Part shown: positions 44,311 to 52,496 of the stretch, one piece after another | Numbering within the stretch: the first letter of the stretch is position 1 | Layout: each line of letters opens with the position of its first letter | Source of the DNA: Streptomyces sp. NBC_01431 | GTDB lineage: Bacteria > Actinomycetota > Actinomycetes > Streptomycetales > Streptomycetaceae | DNA length: 64,000 nt | Direction of reading: 5' to 3' | NCBI RefSeq assembly: GCF_036231355.1 | Contig: NZ_CP109497.1 | Span: forward strand, 672,964-736,963 | Translations under genes and position numbers: made by a program | Notes under the pieces: generated by a model | What the model saw: only the letters and a program-made list of their open reading frames with translations | What the model was told of the DNA's origin: nothing | Database searches by the model: none

Positions 44311-44932
44311 TCAGGCGCGGAAGCCGATCACGCCGAAGCCTGGCTTTGCCGCTGCGTGGCGCATCCAGTCGAGGCATTGCGTGACGGCTTCGACGACTTC
44401 CGGCTCCAGGGGCGGTGCCTGGCCCGAAGCGTCGATCGCCTGCTTGGAGCTTTCGAACTGGGCGAGGGCACTGGTGATTTGGGCGGATGTCCATTCGCCG
44501 CAGCCCGGTGTGTGGGCGTACGGCGGAGGGTCGGGCAGGTCGCTGTTGCTGAAACTCTCGACGGACACGGCCGTGATGACCAGAGCCTTGAGGCCCTGGT
44601 CGACCACGGACAGCCAGTCTCCGCGGTGTGGGGTGAAACTGCTGTTGTCCAGAAACGACCCGGTCAGCTCACACAGCCGCTCGTACGCGTATCCGTACTG
44701 GAAGGCGACTTCCTGGTCGTCGCTGAAGGGACCGCCATGGAGTACGGCCTGCAGAGCTTCGTACGCCGTGGGGGCGCCTCGCTCGATCTCGCCACTGAAG
44801 TAGTCGTCCGTCGCGGCACAGTTCATCCCCGTAATTGCTGAGGATCACCTCCAGCAGCTGGTCATCGCGGGACCCGACTAAGGCGCGCGTCGCGGCCACA
44901 TCGAGCAGGTAGACACTCAAAGAAGAACTCAT
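44311..44932 (-). pseudogene. DUF7691-like protein split by a frameshift
   Basis: ATG at 44932: SSSLSVYLLDVAATRALVGS, RDDQLLEVILSNYGDEL. At about 44825 the frame must change to continue: CAATDDYFSGEIERGAPTAY, EALQAVLHGGPFSDDQEVAF, QYGYAYERLCELTGSFLDNS, and VTQCLDWMRHAAAKPGFGV to 44311. Together they match a common Streptomyces protein of about 200 residues that I know as the DUF7691 type. One missing base (or two extra) explains the split. Either decayed or a sequencing error. Confidence 0.7.
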
Positions 44933-45008
44933 GAGGTGAACCTAGGGGAAGCCTCTGACACTGCTTCCGGGCGGCGCTGACCGGAGTGTCAGCCGTCCAA
45001 CAACGCCA

Positions 45009-45230
45009 CTACCGGACTTCCTCCTCAGGCAGCAGCCTCACGCCGTGGAGGGCGGCACTCCTTTGCGTGGGGGTCCGTGTGCAGATTGATCCACTGGAAC
45101 TGGTCCCGGCGTCGGCGTCGCCGCGGGTGACGTGCAGGACGTCGGTGTCGGCGGCGTGGACGGTGTAGTGAGTCACGGATCCGTCAGATGAGACTGCGTG
45201 CGCCGTGCCGATCGGAGTGCGGAGCGTCAT
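45009..45230 (-). CDS. Small hypothetical protein
   Basis: 73 residues: MTLRTPIGTAHAVSSDGSVT, HYTVHAADTDVLHVTRGDAD. AAGGAG stands just before ATG 45230, an unusually good RBS. The last ~25 residues (CTRTPTQRSAALHGVRLLPE) may be out of frame. A short beta-rich protein, function unknown. Bases 44933-45008 hold no feature. Confidence 0.5.
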   Translation of the reverse strand: MTLRTPIGTAHAVSSDGSVTHYTVHAADTDVLHVTRGDADAGTSSSGSICTRTPTQRSAALHGVRLLPEEEVR

Positions 45231-45308
45231 CTTGGTCTCCTTGTACCCGGGCGTGCTCGGAGCGGAAGGTCGGTGGCCGGTGCCGAGTATCGGCGAGGGC
45301 TGCGGCTG

Positions 45309-45566
45309 TTACAGACGGGGAAACAGCTCCGCGTCGTTGACGCCGAGGAGGAGAACATGGTGCCCGACGGCCGTGGCAATGCCGCCGGTGACGCGTTCGA
45401 TGTCGAGGCGCAGCCGGATTCGGCCAGCTCCTTCGCCGTTGCGATGCAGGGCGTGTTCGAGTTCGTGGTCGAGGCGGTCGAGCGCGGCTTCGGCTGCGAC
45501 GTAGTTGGGCAGGTCCTGGGCGAGGAGCTGGTAGGTGGTGGTGTCGCGGAGTTGGTAGCGAGGCAT
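45309..45566 (-). CDS. Small hypothetical protein
   Basis: 85 residues: MPRYQLRDTTTYQLLAQDLP, NYVAAEAALDRLDHELEHAL, RLRLDIERVTGGIATAVGHH. One alpha helix flanked by strands; no motif recognised. ATG 45566 lies about 30 bases after the stop of the HTH gene, so it is probably co-transcribed with it. Confidence 0.58.
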   Translation of the reverse strand: MPRYQLRDTTTYQLLAQDLPNYVAAEAALDRLDHELEHALHRNGEGAGRIRLRLDIERVTGGIATAVGHHVLLLGVNDAELFPRL

Positions 45567-45595
45567 TCGGGCCCGTCCTTGGGGTGGTGGGGCGG

Positions 45596-46531
45596 TCAGG
45601 CGCTGGATTCGGCGAGCCGGGTGCGTGCCGCGCTGACCGCGCGGGACCAGACGTCGGGGCTGCCGCCGTGCTGGCGGGCGAGGGACGCGGCCAGGCCGCG
45701 GACGTCGCCACGCTCCTTGAGAGCAGCCAGAGCAGTGACGGTGCGCTGTTCGGCGGCCCCCGTGGGGGACGACGGGACTGCGGGATGGTCCTTGAGGGCC
45801 TGGCGCACGGCGTATTCCCACGAGCTCTGCGGCCCGCCGTACTGCACGCTGAGCTGCGCGGCCAGGCCGGGGCGGTGGCCGTCGCGCTCGATGGCCTCGA
45901 TGGTGTACTGCTGGGCGAGTTGTGTGGCCGTGAGCGGTGTCTCACCGGTGTGGGCGCGCAGTTGGGCCGCGAGAGCTTCCTCGAGGGCGGAGGGGCGGCC
46001 GACGGGTGCGTCGGGCTGGGGGCCGGGACGGCGTCCGGCCTTTCCGAGCTTGTCCCCGGTGCGCTTGCGGTCGAAGTTCTGCAGGTCGCCGACGCGGAAG
46101 CCGGGGATCATACGGCCGGTGGGTCCCTGTACCGGCTCGTCGACGGAGTCCGGGAAGTAGCCGGGGTTCGCCTGCCGGTACTTGCGGATCACGGAAGGCC
46201 CGCTGAACTTCAGCAACTCGGCGGCCCGGTTGATGGAGACGACATCATCGGGGTCGAGCTCGTACAGTTCGGGGTCAGCCTTGAGGACCTTGCCGGCCTT
46301 CTCCTCCTGGAACCAGGCGTAGAAGTCGCGGAAGGTCTGCTCGTCGTAGAAGTCGGTCCCCTCGATGCGTTCCTTCTCCGGGTGGCGGTGCTCCTCGGGC
46401 TGATCGAGGCGCAGTTTGTACCAGCGGGCCGCGGTGCCGATGCTGGCACCAGTGAACTCGCGGATCCAGTCGCGGTTGACCACGGCACGGCCGCCGAGGA
46501 CGCGTCGCTGAGCATTCAGGGCTTTAGACAT
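45596..46531 (-). CDS. HTH protein, paralog of the 42049 gene, with hairpin leader
   Basis: 311 residues. DNA-binding style text: VVNRDWIREFTGASIGTAAR, WYKLRLDQPEEHRHPEKERI, DPDDVVSINRAAELLKFSGP, SVIRKYRQANPGYFPDSVD. The last two segments match the NPGYFP unit of the 42049 gene. The C-terminal ~120 residues contain two related units (LAAQLSVQYGGPQSSWEYAV and LAASLARQHGGSPDVWSRAV). It may be a multi-site DNA-binding factor. The leader holds the CGGCAA hairpin, copy G. Confidence 0.7.
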   Translation of the reverse strand: MSKALNAQRRVLGGRAVVNRDWIREFTGASIGTAARWYKLRLDQPEEHRHPEKERIEGTDFYDEQTFRDFYAWFQEEKAGKVLKADPELYELDPDDVVSINRAAELLKFSGPSVIRKYRQANPGYFPDSVDEPVQGPTGRMIPGFRVGDLQNFDRKRTGDKLGKAGRRPGPQPDAPVGRPSALEEALAAQLRAHTGETPLTATQLAQQYTIEAIERDGHRPGLAAQLSVQYGGPQSSWEYAVRQALKDHPAVPSSPTGAAEQRTVTALAALKERGDVRGLAASLARQHGGSPDVWSRAVSAARTRLAESSA

Positions 46532-47292
46532 GGCACGCTCCGGTCCGAGCTACGGCCCTATACTGAGGGCTTGCTCCTCTTGGCCCTTCGGCGCATTCGC
46601 GTCGGCGGGCGGGTTGAGTTGGTGAAGGTGGTCGGCGGGACGTTCGGCCGGGGTTGCCGCCCTGGGTCGACACCCTCGTGAGAGGGTGACTTCCGCCGTC
46701 CACCACTTTTTACCGCAGTATCGCGTAATCAATATGGCGCTCTCGGTGGGTGGCTGTCAATCTTGCCGACGCACACCCCGCCACGAAGCCACCGTCCACG
46801 CCTGCTCGGGTCGCCTCGCGTGACCTACTGATCGCGGAGCAGGCTCAGTGGTAGGGGTCGGCTTTCGCCGCCGCGGCGCATGCGGAAGCCTGACGTCGCC
46901 GAGTAGTTGCCGCAGGTCCTCTTCCCGCTCTCGGGCGTACTCCCGCCGCGCCTCGGTGTCGGCGTTGGATGGTGTCTCAGCCGAGTCGCAAGAGTTTGCC
47001 GTCTTGGATCCGCTGCAGTCGCCGCTGGCGACTCGGCACACCGCCCGTCAGCCACCCAGACGGCTACCTGTGGAAGCGCCGGCGCATGGCTCGGTAACGC
47101 CGCGGCAGTGTGGGCGGACGACGCCTTCACCGACCTCGACCACCAGTGGACTGCCGAGCGCTCGGCCCATGCCGCGGCGACGCTGCTGATCCAGTCGGAC
47201 CTGCGCGTCGGACTATTTGCCGGAGCCTCTCGTGGTGGTGCGGGATTGGCTCGCACGGGTCGGCGCCCCGTGGACTGTGGCCTGACCGCGGT
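46532..47292. other. Leader and non-coding gap upstream of the HTH gene
   Basis: About 760 bases. The left part is the leader of the 45596 gene: hairpin copy G (46648-46665), a perfect hairpin CACCCTC-GTGA-GAGGGTG (46671-46688), and a degenerate copy of the TATTGATT promoter motif (46727-46735). From 46750 to 47290 the frames are Arg/Pro-rich shadows; a weak extra hairpin with CGGCAA in its loop lies at 46989-47006. No gene supported. Confidence 0.55.
46648..46735 (-). promoter_or_regulatory. CGGCAA leader hairpin, copy G, with degenerate promoter motif
   Basis: Minus strand, 46665 to 46648: CCAGGG-CGGCAA-CCCCGG, five pairs and one A-C mismatch around the standard loop. Farther upstream, ATTGATT then ten bases then GCGGTAA (46706-46733) aligns with the promoter-hairpin block of the other copies, but the loop there is CGGTAA. 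It serves the 45596-46531 HTH gene, about 117 bases downstream. Confidence 0.55.
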
Positions 47293-48183
47293 CTACCGCT
47301 CTGCTTCCGCCAGAGCGAGCAGGCGCTGAACGGATACGGACCTCGCGTCGAATGTCTCCTTGTAGCCGCCGATCGGCATCTGCGCGTCGTCCAGGAACAC
47401 CGCGTGCCCCTCGGCCCTGAGCCGGCGGATCACGCTCTGCTCCACGCGGTACGCGTCCGCACCCGTGGCGAACAGGAGTTGGGCGAACGGCACCCAGCCC
47501 CGACCTTGGAACCGTGCAACGCGGTCCTCCCGAGTTCGTACTCCGGTGATCCCGATCTTCACCGCGCCGTGCCCGGCGTGGGAGAGGATGTACAGGCGGG
47601 CCGGGGCTCCCGGATCTAGGCCATAGCGCGCACAGTGCTGGCAGCACTCACCCCTGCTCCGGACATTGTTCAACCGGGGGGCGGAGGTCTTCACGCATCG
47701 CTCGCACAGGGAGAGCCAGGGCGAGGCGACGTTCTTGAACGGCTCCAGCGGGCGAAAGCCGACGGCCCGCATGTCGGCGAACGCCTACAGTGCGTCTCCC
47801 GGCCCGTGGCGCGTGCAGAACCTGCAACCGCCTCTGCGGCCGGTCACGTTGTCGTAGCGGGGAGCCACGATGTGCCTCGCCGCGACACACTCCGACAGCC
47901 ACGGCTTGCCGGTCCCGAGGAAGTCCACCAGCACGATGAAGCCCTGCTCCAGCATCGCCGCCGCAGCCTCCTCAGGGTTCTTCGGGGCGTTCGGGGCACA
48001 CCAGATGCAGGCTCCCTGGCCGCTCATCACGTTGTTGCGGTTCGGATAGACGATCTGCTTGCACGGGATGTGACGGCACATCCAGGGTTCACGGGCCCGG
48101 CCTGGGTAGGGCTCCAGAGGCTCGGCATTGCCCAGTCGGCGCATGTCTGCGACTGCAACACTTTGGGGGACCGAAGGGGGCAT
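47293..48183 (-). pseudogene. Three-repeat Cys-rich protein with in-frame TAG
   Basis: From ATG 48183 the frame holds two ~50-residue units, each with PW, Cys/His pairs and a CxxC (PWMCRHIPCKQIVYPNRNNV, GQGACIWCA; PWLSECVAARHIVAPRYDNV, GGCRFC). It ends at TAG 47785-47787. The same frame continues through a third unit (PWLSLCERCVKTSAPRLNNV, CCQHC) to a GIY-YIG/T5orf172-like end (LYILSHAGHGAVKIGITGVR, GADAYRVEQSVIRRLRAEGH). It is probably one gene cut by CAG-to-TAG. Zinc-binding repeats are inferred from the cysteines. Confidence 0.65.
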
Positions 48184-48265
48184 ATGGCGAACCAGCTTTC
48201 CGGGAGGCTGACGTGGCCTTGATTGGTGGTGGCGAGGCGACCGTCTTGGAGCGCTCCGGCCTGGC

Positions 48266-49285
48266 CTACTGCGCTGGGTAGGTGGTGAGGTACTGCAGCA
48301 CGGCGGCGAATGCAGTCACCATTTCGCTGAGGCCGATCGCGTCCTTGAGTACTACGGAACTGCCGTGTCCGCCGCCCACGTACCCGTAGTACCGCGGGTG
48401 GCCCTTTGCCCCTGACTTCTTCTTGAATCCGTCGCCTTCCGGGTCCACCACCAGCGCTTGCACGCTGGGCCCGCCATGCCGGACGAAGCTGCTACGGGCG
48501 AGCCAGTCTCGTTGCCGGTCCGCGAGAGCTCCGTTGGCGGCGGAAGTCGCCTCCGGCGTCTGAACCATGATGCGGATCTCGAAAGGACTGGCCGTGCCGC
48601 TTCTCGGGTTCAGGCGTTGGATCTCGGCGACGACGTAGCCGTCTTCCGTATGTCGCCAGGCACAGATATTCGGGGCTCCGGCCTCGGAGCGCTGCTTCGG
48701 CGCGAAGACCGTGCCGGGTGGGGAGGTCGCCTGCGTGATGCTTGCCAGTCGCCGCAGACGCAATGTATCGCTGAGCACGATGGAGGCACGGTTCGCCGGA
48801 CCTGTTGCCTCGGCCTCCAGCTGCGTGAACTGCTGGAGCGCTCGTATGGACAGGAGCCGGGCGAGGTCGTCCGTCGAATGGTTCCAGTCGGCGAGGAGAC
48901 TGGCGACAGTGAGCCGACGGGACCAATGGCTCGGCTCGTTCGGGATGGGGTCGGTATTCGGGCCCACCAGGTAGCGGTCTGATGCCGGTATGCCCTTCGC
49001 CTCAGCCCAGGCGTCGTAGACCGCAAACTGTTCGCCATGGGCGCCAGCACCGAGCTTCACCTCCAACACCGTGCGCTCAGTGCCGTCAAGCAGGACGACA
49101 AAGTCGGCCCGGCCGCCCGGGGCGCCTCGGCCTGCCTTCACCCAGGCCTCCCGCCAGACCGTGATCGTCCCCGGCGCCAGGAGCAAGGCCGACCGGACTG
49201 GCTCGGGATCCAGCTCAGCGAGGAAGCACAGCAAGTCCGACCAGTCGTCTTCGGTGCGCAACAGGCGCGTCAGTCCATAAGTCAC
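48266..49285 (-). CDS. PD-(D/E)xK nuclease-fold protein
   Basis: 339 residues. The signature GGRADFVVLLDGTERTVLEV with EVKLG gives Asp61 and Glu75-x-Lys77, matching PD-(D/E)xK nucleases. An upstream acidic helix (DDWSDLLCFLAELDPEPVRS) and downstream YDAWAEAKG fit the phage/defence-type members that degrade or sense DNA. The C-terminal part is unassigned (GHPRYYGYVGGGHGSSVVLK). ATG at 49285. Could be a stand-alone defence factor; no partner gene recognised. Confidence 0.72.
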   Translation of the reverse strand: MTYGLTRLLRTEDDWSDLLCFLAELDPEPVRSALLLAPGTITVWREAWVKAGRGAPGGRADFVVLLDGTERTVLEVKLGAGAHGEQFAVYDAWAEAKGIPASDRYLVGPNTDPIPNEPSHWSRRLTVASLLADWNHSTDDLARLLSIRALQQFTQLEAEATGPANRASIVLSDTLRLRRLASITQATSPPGTVFAPKQRSEAGAPNICAWRHTEDGYVVAEIQRLNPRSGTASPFEIRIMVQTPEATSAANGALADRQRDWLARSSFVRHGGPSVQALVVDPEGDGFKKKSGAKGHPRYYGYVGGGHGSSVVLKDAIGLSEMVTAFAAVLQYLTTYPAQ

Positions 49286-49371
49286 GGCCGGACGCTACAT
49301 GCCGCCGCTGACAAGCGAGGCAGGTTCGAGGCCATTGTCAGAGACGGGTGCCTGGCGTCTCAGGCGTGGGG

Positions 49372-50025
49372 CTACCGGGGCGCGGCCCCCGAGGTCGGCT
49401 CACCGCGGGTGATGCGGGACCGGGCCGTCTCGGCTTGGGCGTGGACGGCAGTGGCGTGCGCGGTGGCGCGTATCCTGTCGGCCCACTCGGTGGCACGCTG
49501 GGCCAGTTCGGCGAGGCGCGTGAGGTAGGTGTCCTGGTGCTGGCGGGCGCGGTCGGCCAGCCGGGCGTGCTCGGCGGTCAGTTCTTCGGCGGTATAGGCG
49601 GCGATCGCCTCGGCGCCGTGGCGGCGGGTGATGCGGCCGAAGGGGCAGGAGCCTTCCTCCTGCTCGATGATGGCGAGGTCGGCGGTGGGCCAGCCGGTGT
49701 CTTCGTCGCGTGGGCCGAGCTGGATGTCGAGTACGCACACCGCGTCTGCATCGTGCAGGCCGTCCGCCTGGTAGCGGATGTGCGGCCGGGGCACGGGGCC
49801 GGTCTGGTGCTCGGTGTGCGCGCGCCACAGTTCGGGGGAGGGGTCCTCCTGGTCCTGGTGGAGGCGGTGGAGATAGGAGACCAGGGCGGGCAGCTGCCAG
49901 GCGGGGGAGCCGAACGGCGCGGCCGGCATGGCGAGCCCGGCCCGGGCGATGAGTCCCGTGTGGTTGCTGACGGCGGCCTGGGCGACGAACAGAGAGGTGC
50001 TGAGCCGGAGTTCGGAACGGAGCAT
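49372..50025 (-). CDS. Hypothetical plasmid-block protein
   Basis: 217 residues from ATG 50025 with GGAAGG; an earlier TTG at 50055 lacks an RBS. Text: MLRSELRLSTSLFVAQAAVS, WQLPALVSYLHRLHQDQEDP, VCVLDIQLGPRDEDTGWPTA, then a helical C-terminus (HARLADRARQHQDTYLTRLA, ELAQRATEWADRI). No family recognised. It lies 90 bases downstream of the ParB-like gene and is likely on the same transcript. Confidence 0.65.
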   Translation of the reverse strand: MLRSELRLSTSLFVAQAAVSNHTGLIARAGLAMPAAPFGSPAWQLPALVSYLHRLHQDQEDPSPELWRAHTEHQTGPVPRPHIRYQADGLHDADAVCVLDIQLGPRDEDTGWPTADLAIIEQEEGSCPFGRITRRHGAEAIAAYTAEELTAEHARLADRARQHQDTYLTRLAELAQRATEWADRIRATAHATAVHAQAETARSRITRGEPTSGAAPR

Positions 50026-50114
50026 GGCGAAGCCTTCCGGGCGGGCGGCGCGCAAGAGGAGGAAGTGGAGGGGGAGCCCGGGCCGGACCTGTGAGGTCCG
50101 GCCCGGGCAGCAGG

Positions 50115-51674
50115 TCAGGACGCGTCCTCGGAGTCCTCGGTGCTCACGCCGTCCGGTGTGTCCTCGATGTCCTCGTCAGTCTGGCCGTCGGTGTCGGCCG
50201 CCTCCGGATCACCCTCCTGGTAGGGCTCGTCGTCGACGATCGCCTGCTCGACGTGGGAGAGCGGGTAGCCGATCTCGGCGAGGAATGTCAGCCATGTGCG
50301 GGCGTCGGAACGAGTTTCCGGCAGCTCGTAGACGGCGGAATGGGCGGTGCTGTCGGTGCGCCAGGTCCGGACCTCGCCCATCCGCTTCTCGAACGTTGCG
50401 GCCAACACCGCGAAGTTCAGCAGCGTGAGTTTGGCCGGGGTCGCCGACTTGGCGCGCTCGGCGGGCCGGTCGTAGCCGGTCAGCTCCTTGACCAGGTCCC
50501 GGCGGCCCGTGTCGCCCACCCACTGAGCTACCGGCTTGGGACAGGTGAGAAGTTGCCCGGTGATGAACGCGGCGAGCGGCTTTGGCGCGGTCTTGCGGCT
50601 GATCAGCTCCTTCAGCCAACCCTTCCGGGCTTTCTCGGCGGCGCGGTAGGCCTTGTTGCCCGCCTTGATGTATTCGCGCGAGGGCTCCGACGGCTCAGTG
50701 GTCGCTCCCGCCGCCTGCGGTTGCTCCTCGGGCTGGTCGCTGTCCGTCCCGGGTGCGTCTTCCTGGGGCGGGTGGTGGCCGAGGCGGTCCGGGTCGGTGC
50801 AGAAGTAGTCCACCTCGCCGGGCTCGCGGGGGTTCTCGGCCCAGGTCGCCACGTGGCCGGGGCAGTCGGCGTGCGCCTCGGCGCTCATGGACTCGCCGTC
50901 CGGGCCGTCAAGCTCGCTGAGCGGTTCGGCGGTCTGCGGGAGCGTGTCGGAGTCCTCGGCCAGCCGCACCCCGGCGGCCTGGATCTGCTGGCGGACCTGT
51001 TCACGGGCGCGCTGTTCGGCGCGGTCGTCGCGCTCCCACTGCACCTGGAACTCGAAGCGGCCCTTGGTGTAGGCGTCCAGCAGCCGGTCCACGGCGGCGC
51101 TGTCGTCGTCGAACTCGCCCAGCACGCCGAGGACTTCGAGGTCGAGGTCGTATGTACCGGCCTCGGCGAGTGCCGAGCGGGTCCGCCCGCCGACCGACTT
51201 GGCGGTCTTCACCGCGTGGGACACGTCCTTGCGGGAGCGGCCGGTGAGCTCGGCGACCCGTGCCTGCTTCATGCCCGCGCCGACCGCGCCGAATAGCGCG
51301 TCAGCCTGCTCCAGCTCGGTCAGGCCCTGGCGGAAGTCGTCGTCGTTCTCGATGAGCTGGTCGATGAAGTCCTCGCCCGCCTCGCGCAGGGAGGGGTCGA
51401 GCACGTACGCGGGGACCTCGATCGCGCCCTGCTCCGCCTCGGTCTCCTTGGTGGCCCGGGCGGCGAAGTAGCGCCGGTGGCCCATCTTGAGTTCGTAGGT
51501 GTCCCCACTGAGAGGGAGGACTACGACGGGGACCTTCACGCCGTTGGCCGCGATGGACTTGAGGAACTTCTCGTCCAGGCTGAGGTCCTGGCGGACGTTG
51601 TTCTCGTTGACGCGGATCTGGCCGAGACGCAGGGTGACCGGCTGCATGGGTGTGGTTGTTGCGGTGGCGGTCAT
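50115..51674 (-). CDS. ParB-like DNA-binding protein
   Basis: 519 residues. ParB/Sulfiredoxin-like domain at about 14-95: LGQIRVNENNVRQDLSLDEK, SIAANGVKVPVVVLPLSG, and the GHRRYFAAR box (about 65-73). HTH at about 135-170 (GAGMKQARVAELTGRSRKDV, SHAVKTAKSVGG). Middle: coiled, acidic region with ATWAENPREPGEVDYFCTDP. C-terminal ~170 residues helical (YIKAGNKAYRAAEKARKGWL). ATG 51674 with AAGGAG. No ParA neighbour is seen, so it may be a regulator or CTP-dependent clamp rather than a classical partition protein. Its leader carries hairpin copy A. Confidence 0.85.
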   Translation of the reverse strand: MTATATTTPMQPVTLRLGQIRVNENNVRQDLSLDEKFLKSIAANGVKVPVVVLPLSGDTYELKMGHRRYFAARATKETEAEQGAIEVPAYVLDPSLREAGEDFIDQLIENDDDFRQGLTELEQADALFGAVGAGMKQARVAELTGRSRKDVSHAVKTAKSVGGRTRSALAEAGTYDLDLEVLGVLGEFDDDSAAVDRLLDAYTKGRFEFQVQWERDDRAEQRAREQVRQQIQAAGVRLAEDSDTLPQTAEPLSELDGPDGESMSAEAHADCPGHVATWAENPREPGEVDYFCTDPDRLGHHPPQEDAPGTDSDQPEEQPQAAGATTEPSEPSREYIKAGNKAYRAAEKARKGWLKELISRKTAPKPLAAFITGQLLTCPKPVAQWVGDTGRRDLVKELTGYDRPAERAKSATPAKLTLLNFAVLAATFEKRMGEVRTWRTDSTAHSAVYELPETRSDARTWLTFLAEIGYPLSHVEQAIVDDEPYQEGDPEAADTDGQTDEDIEDTPDGVSTEDSEDAS

Positions 51675-51705
51675 GGATTGCTCCTTGTGCGGGCGGTTGG
51701 TGTCG

Positions 51706-51739
51706 AGCAAGTTGCCGCTTGCTTATGAAATCAATTATA
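51706..51739 (-). promoter_or_regulatory. Promoter plus CGGCAA leader hairpin, copy A (ParB-like gene)
   Basis: Minus strand: -10 TATAAT (51739-51734), then TGATTTCATA, then the hairpin AGCAAG-CGGCAA-CTTGCT (51723-51706), six pairs. Expected transcription start lies about 4 bases before the hairpin. The ATG follows 31 bases after it. No convincing -35. Same spacing (ATTGATT, ten bases, GCGGCAA) as copies E and F. Confidence 0.85.
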
Positions 51740-51787
51740 CGCCTTGGTGGATGGGGCAACAGCCTTTTTCCTGGGGATGTCGGGCAT

Positions 51788-52255
51788 TCATGGTGATGGG
51801 GGCCACCGCGCTGCCTGGGCGCGCCGCAGGGCGGTGAAGAACGGCGCGTGGTGCGCGATGTGGCTCGCCGGGAGAGGTGAGGCGCTGTCCTGCACCAGGG
51901 CCAGGGTGTCGAGTACCTCGGTCACCTTCACGAGGGGGGAGCCGTAGGAGTCGCACACTCCGTCGTAGGTGCCGATCCCGGGAAGATGCGCCACGTAGTG
52001 GCCGGCGTGCTGGAACACGGGGTCCTGCCACAGCTCGAACGCCGTACCGGGGGCTTTTATGAGCAGGTGCACGGCGAGGTCGTACGCGGAGCCGATCGGG
52101 ACTTCTTCTGTCTGGTACCGCATCCCGAGCACGATGCCGTTGCCGGAGTCGTCGTACGGCGCAAGGCAGTTGTCGTCGATTCCGAGCTGCACGGCGGCCC
52201 GGTCTTCGGCGGGCATGGCGTAGACGTAGAGCTGGAGTGCGGAGCGGTCGGACAC
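51788..52255 (-). CDS. Hypothetical protein, plasmid block
   Basis: 155 residues from GTG 52255 behind AAGGAG. VSDRSALQLYVYAMPAEDRA, DDNCLAPYDDSGNGIVLGMR, GSAYDLAVHLLIKAPGTAFE, LWQDPVFQHAGHYVAHLPGI. Globular, Tyr/His-containing, no known motif. It ends 49 bases upstream of promoter copy A of the ParB-like gene. Confidence 0.65.
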   Translation of the reverse strand: MSDRSALQLYVYAMPAEDRAAVQLGIDDNCLAPYDDSGNGIVLGMRYQTEEVPIGSAYDLAVHLLIKAPGTAFELWQDPVFQHAGHYVAHLPGIGTYDGVCDSYGSPLVKVTEVLDTLALVQDSASPLPASHIAHHAPFFTALRRAQAARWPPSP

Positions 52256-52293
52256 GGGAGGCTCCTTCGGGCGGGGCGCGAGTGCGCCGGGTA

Positions 52294-52428
52294 TCAGATC
52301 TCGGTCACCGTGACGGGAGGCAGGCTGACGCGAGCGGCCCACGCTTCGGCCGCGCCGTGCAGGGTCCGCAAAGCCTCGGCCCGAGGGGCCTGGCTGTCTC
52401 TGTCGCGTAGACGGATGGGTTGGCCCAT
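52294..52428 (-). CDS. 44-residue basic peptide
   Basis: MGQPIRLRDRDSQAPRAEAL, RTLHGAAEAWAARVSLPPVT, ending at 52294. A GGGAG stands at 7-8 bases before ATG 52428. Too short to classify; possibly a small partner protein of its neighbours. Confidence 0.45.
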   Translation of the reverse strand: MGQPIRLRDRDSQAPRAEALRTLHGAAEAWAARVSLPPVTVTEI

Positions 52429-52496
52429 CCGGGGAACTCCCTCGGTATGGTGGGCCGGAACCGAGGGGCGGTGGTCCGCCCCTCGGGTGGCTGGGG

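Noticed and set aside
46989..47006. CAAGA-CGGCAAAC-TCTTG, a possible eighth leader hairpin
   Set aside because: The loop is longer (8 bases), no promoter block is near and no gene follows closely on that strand.
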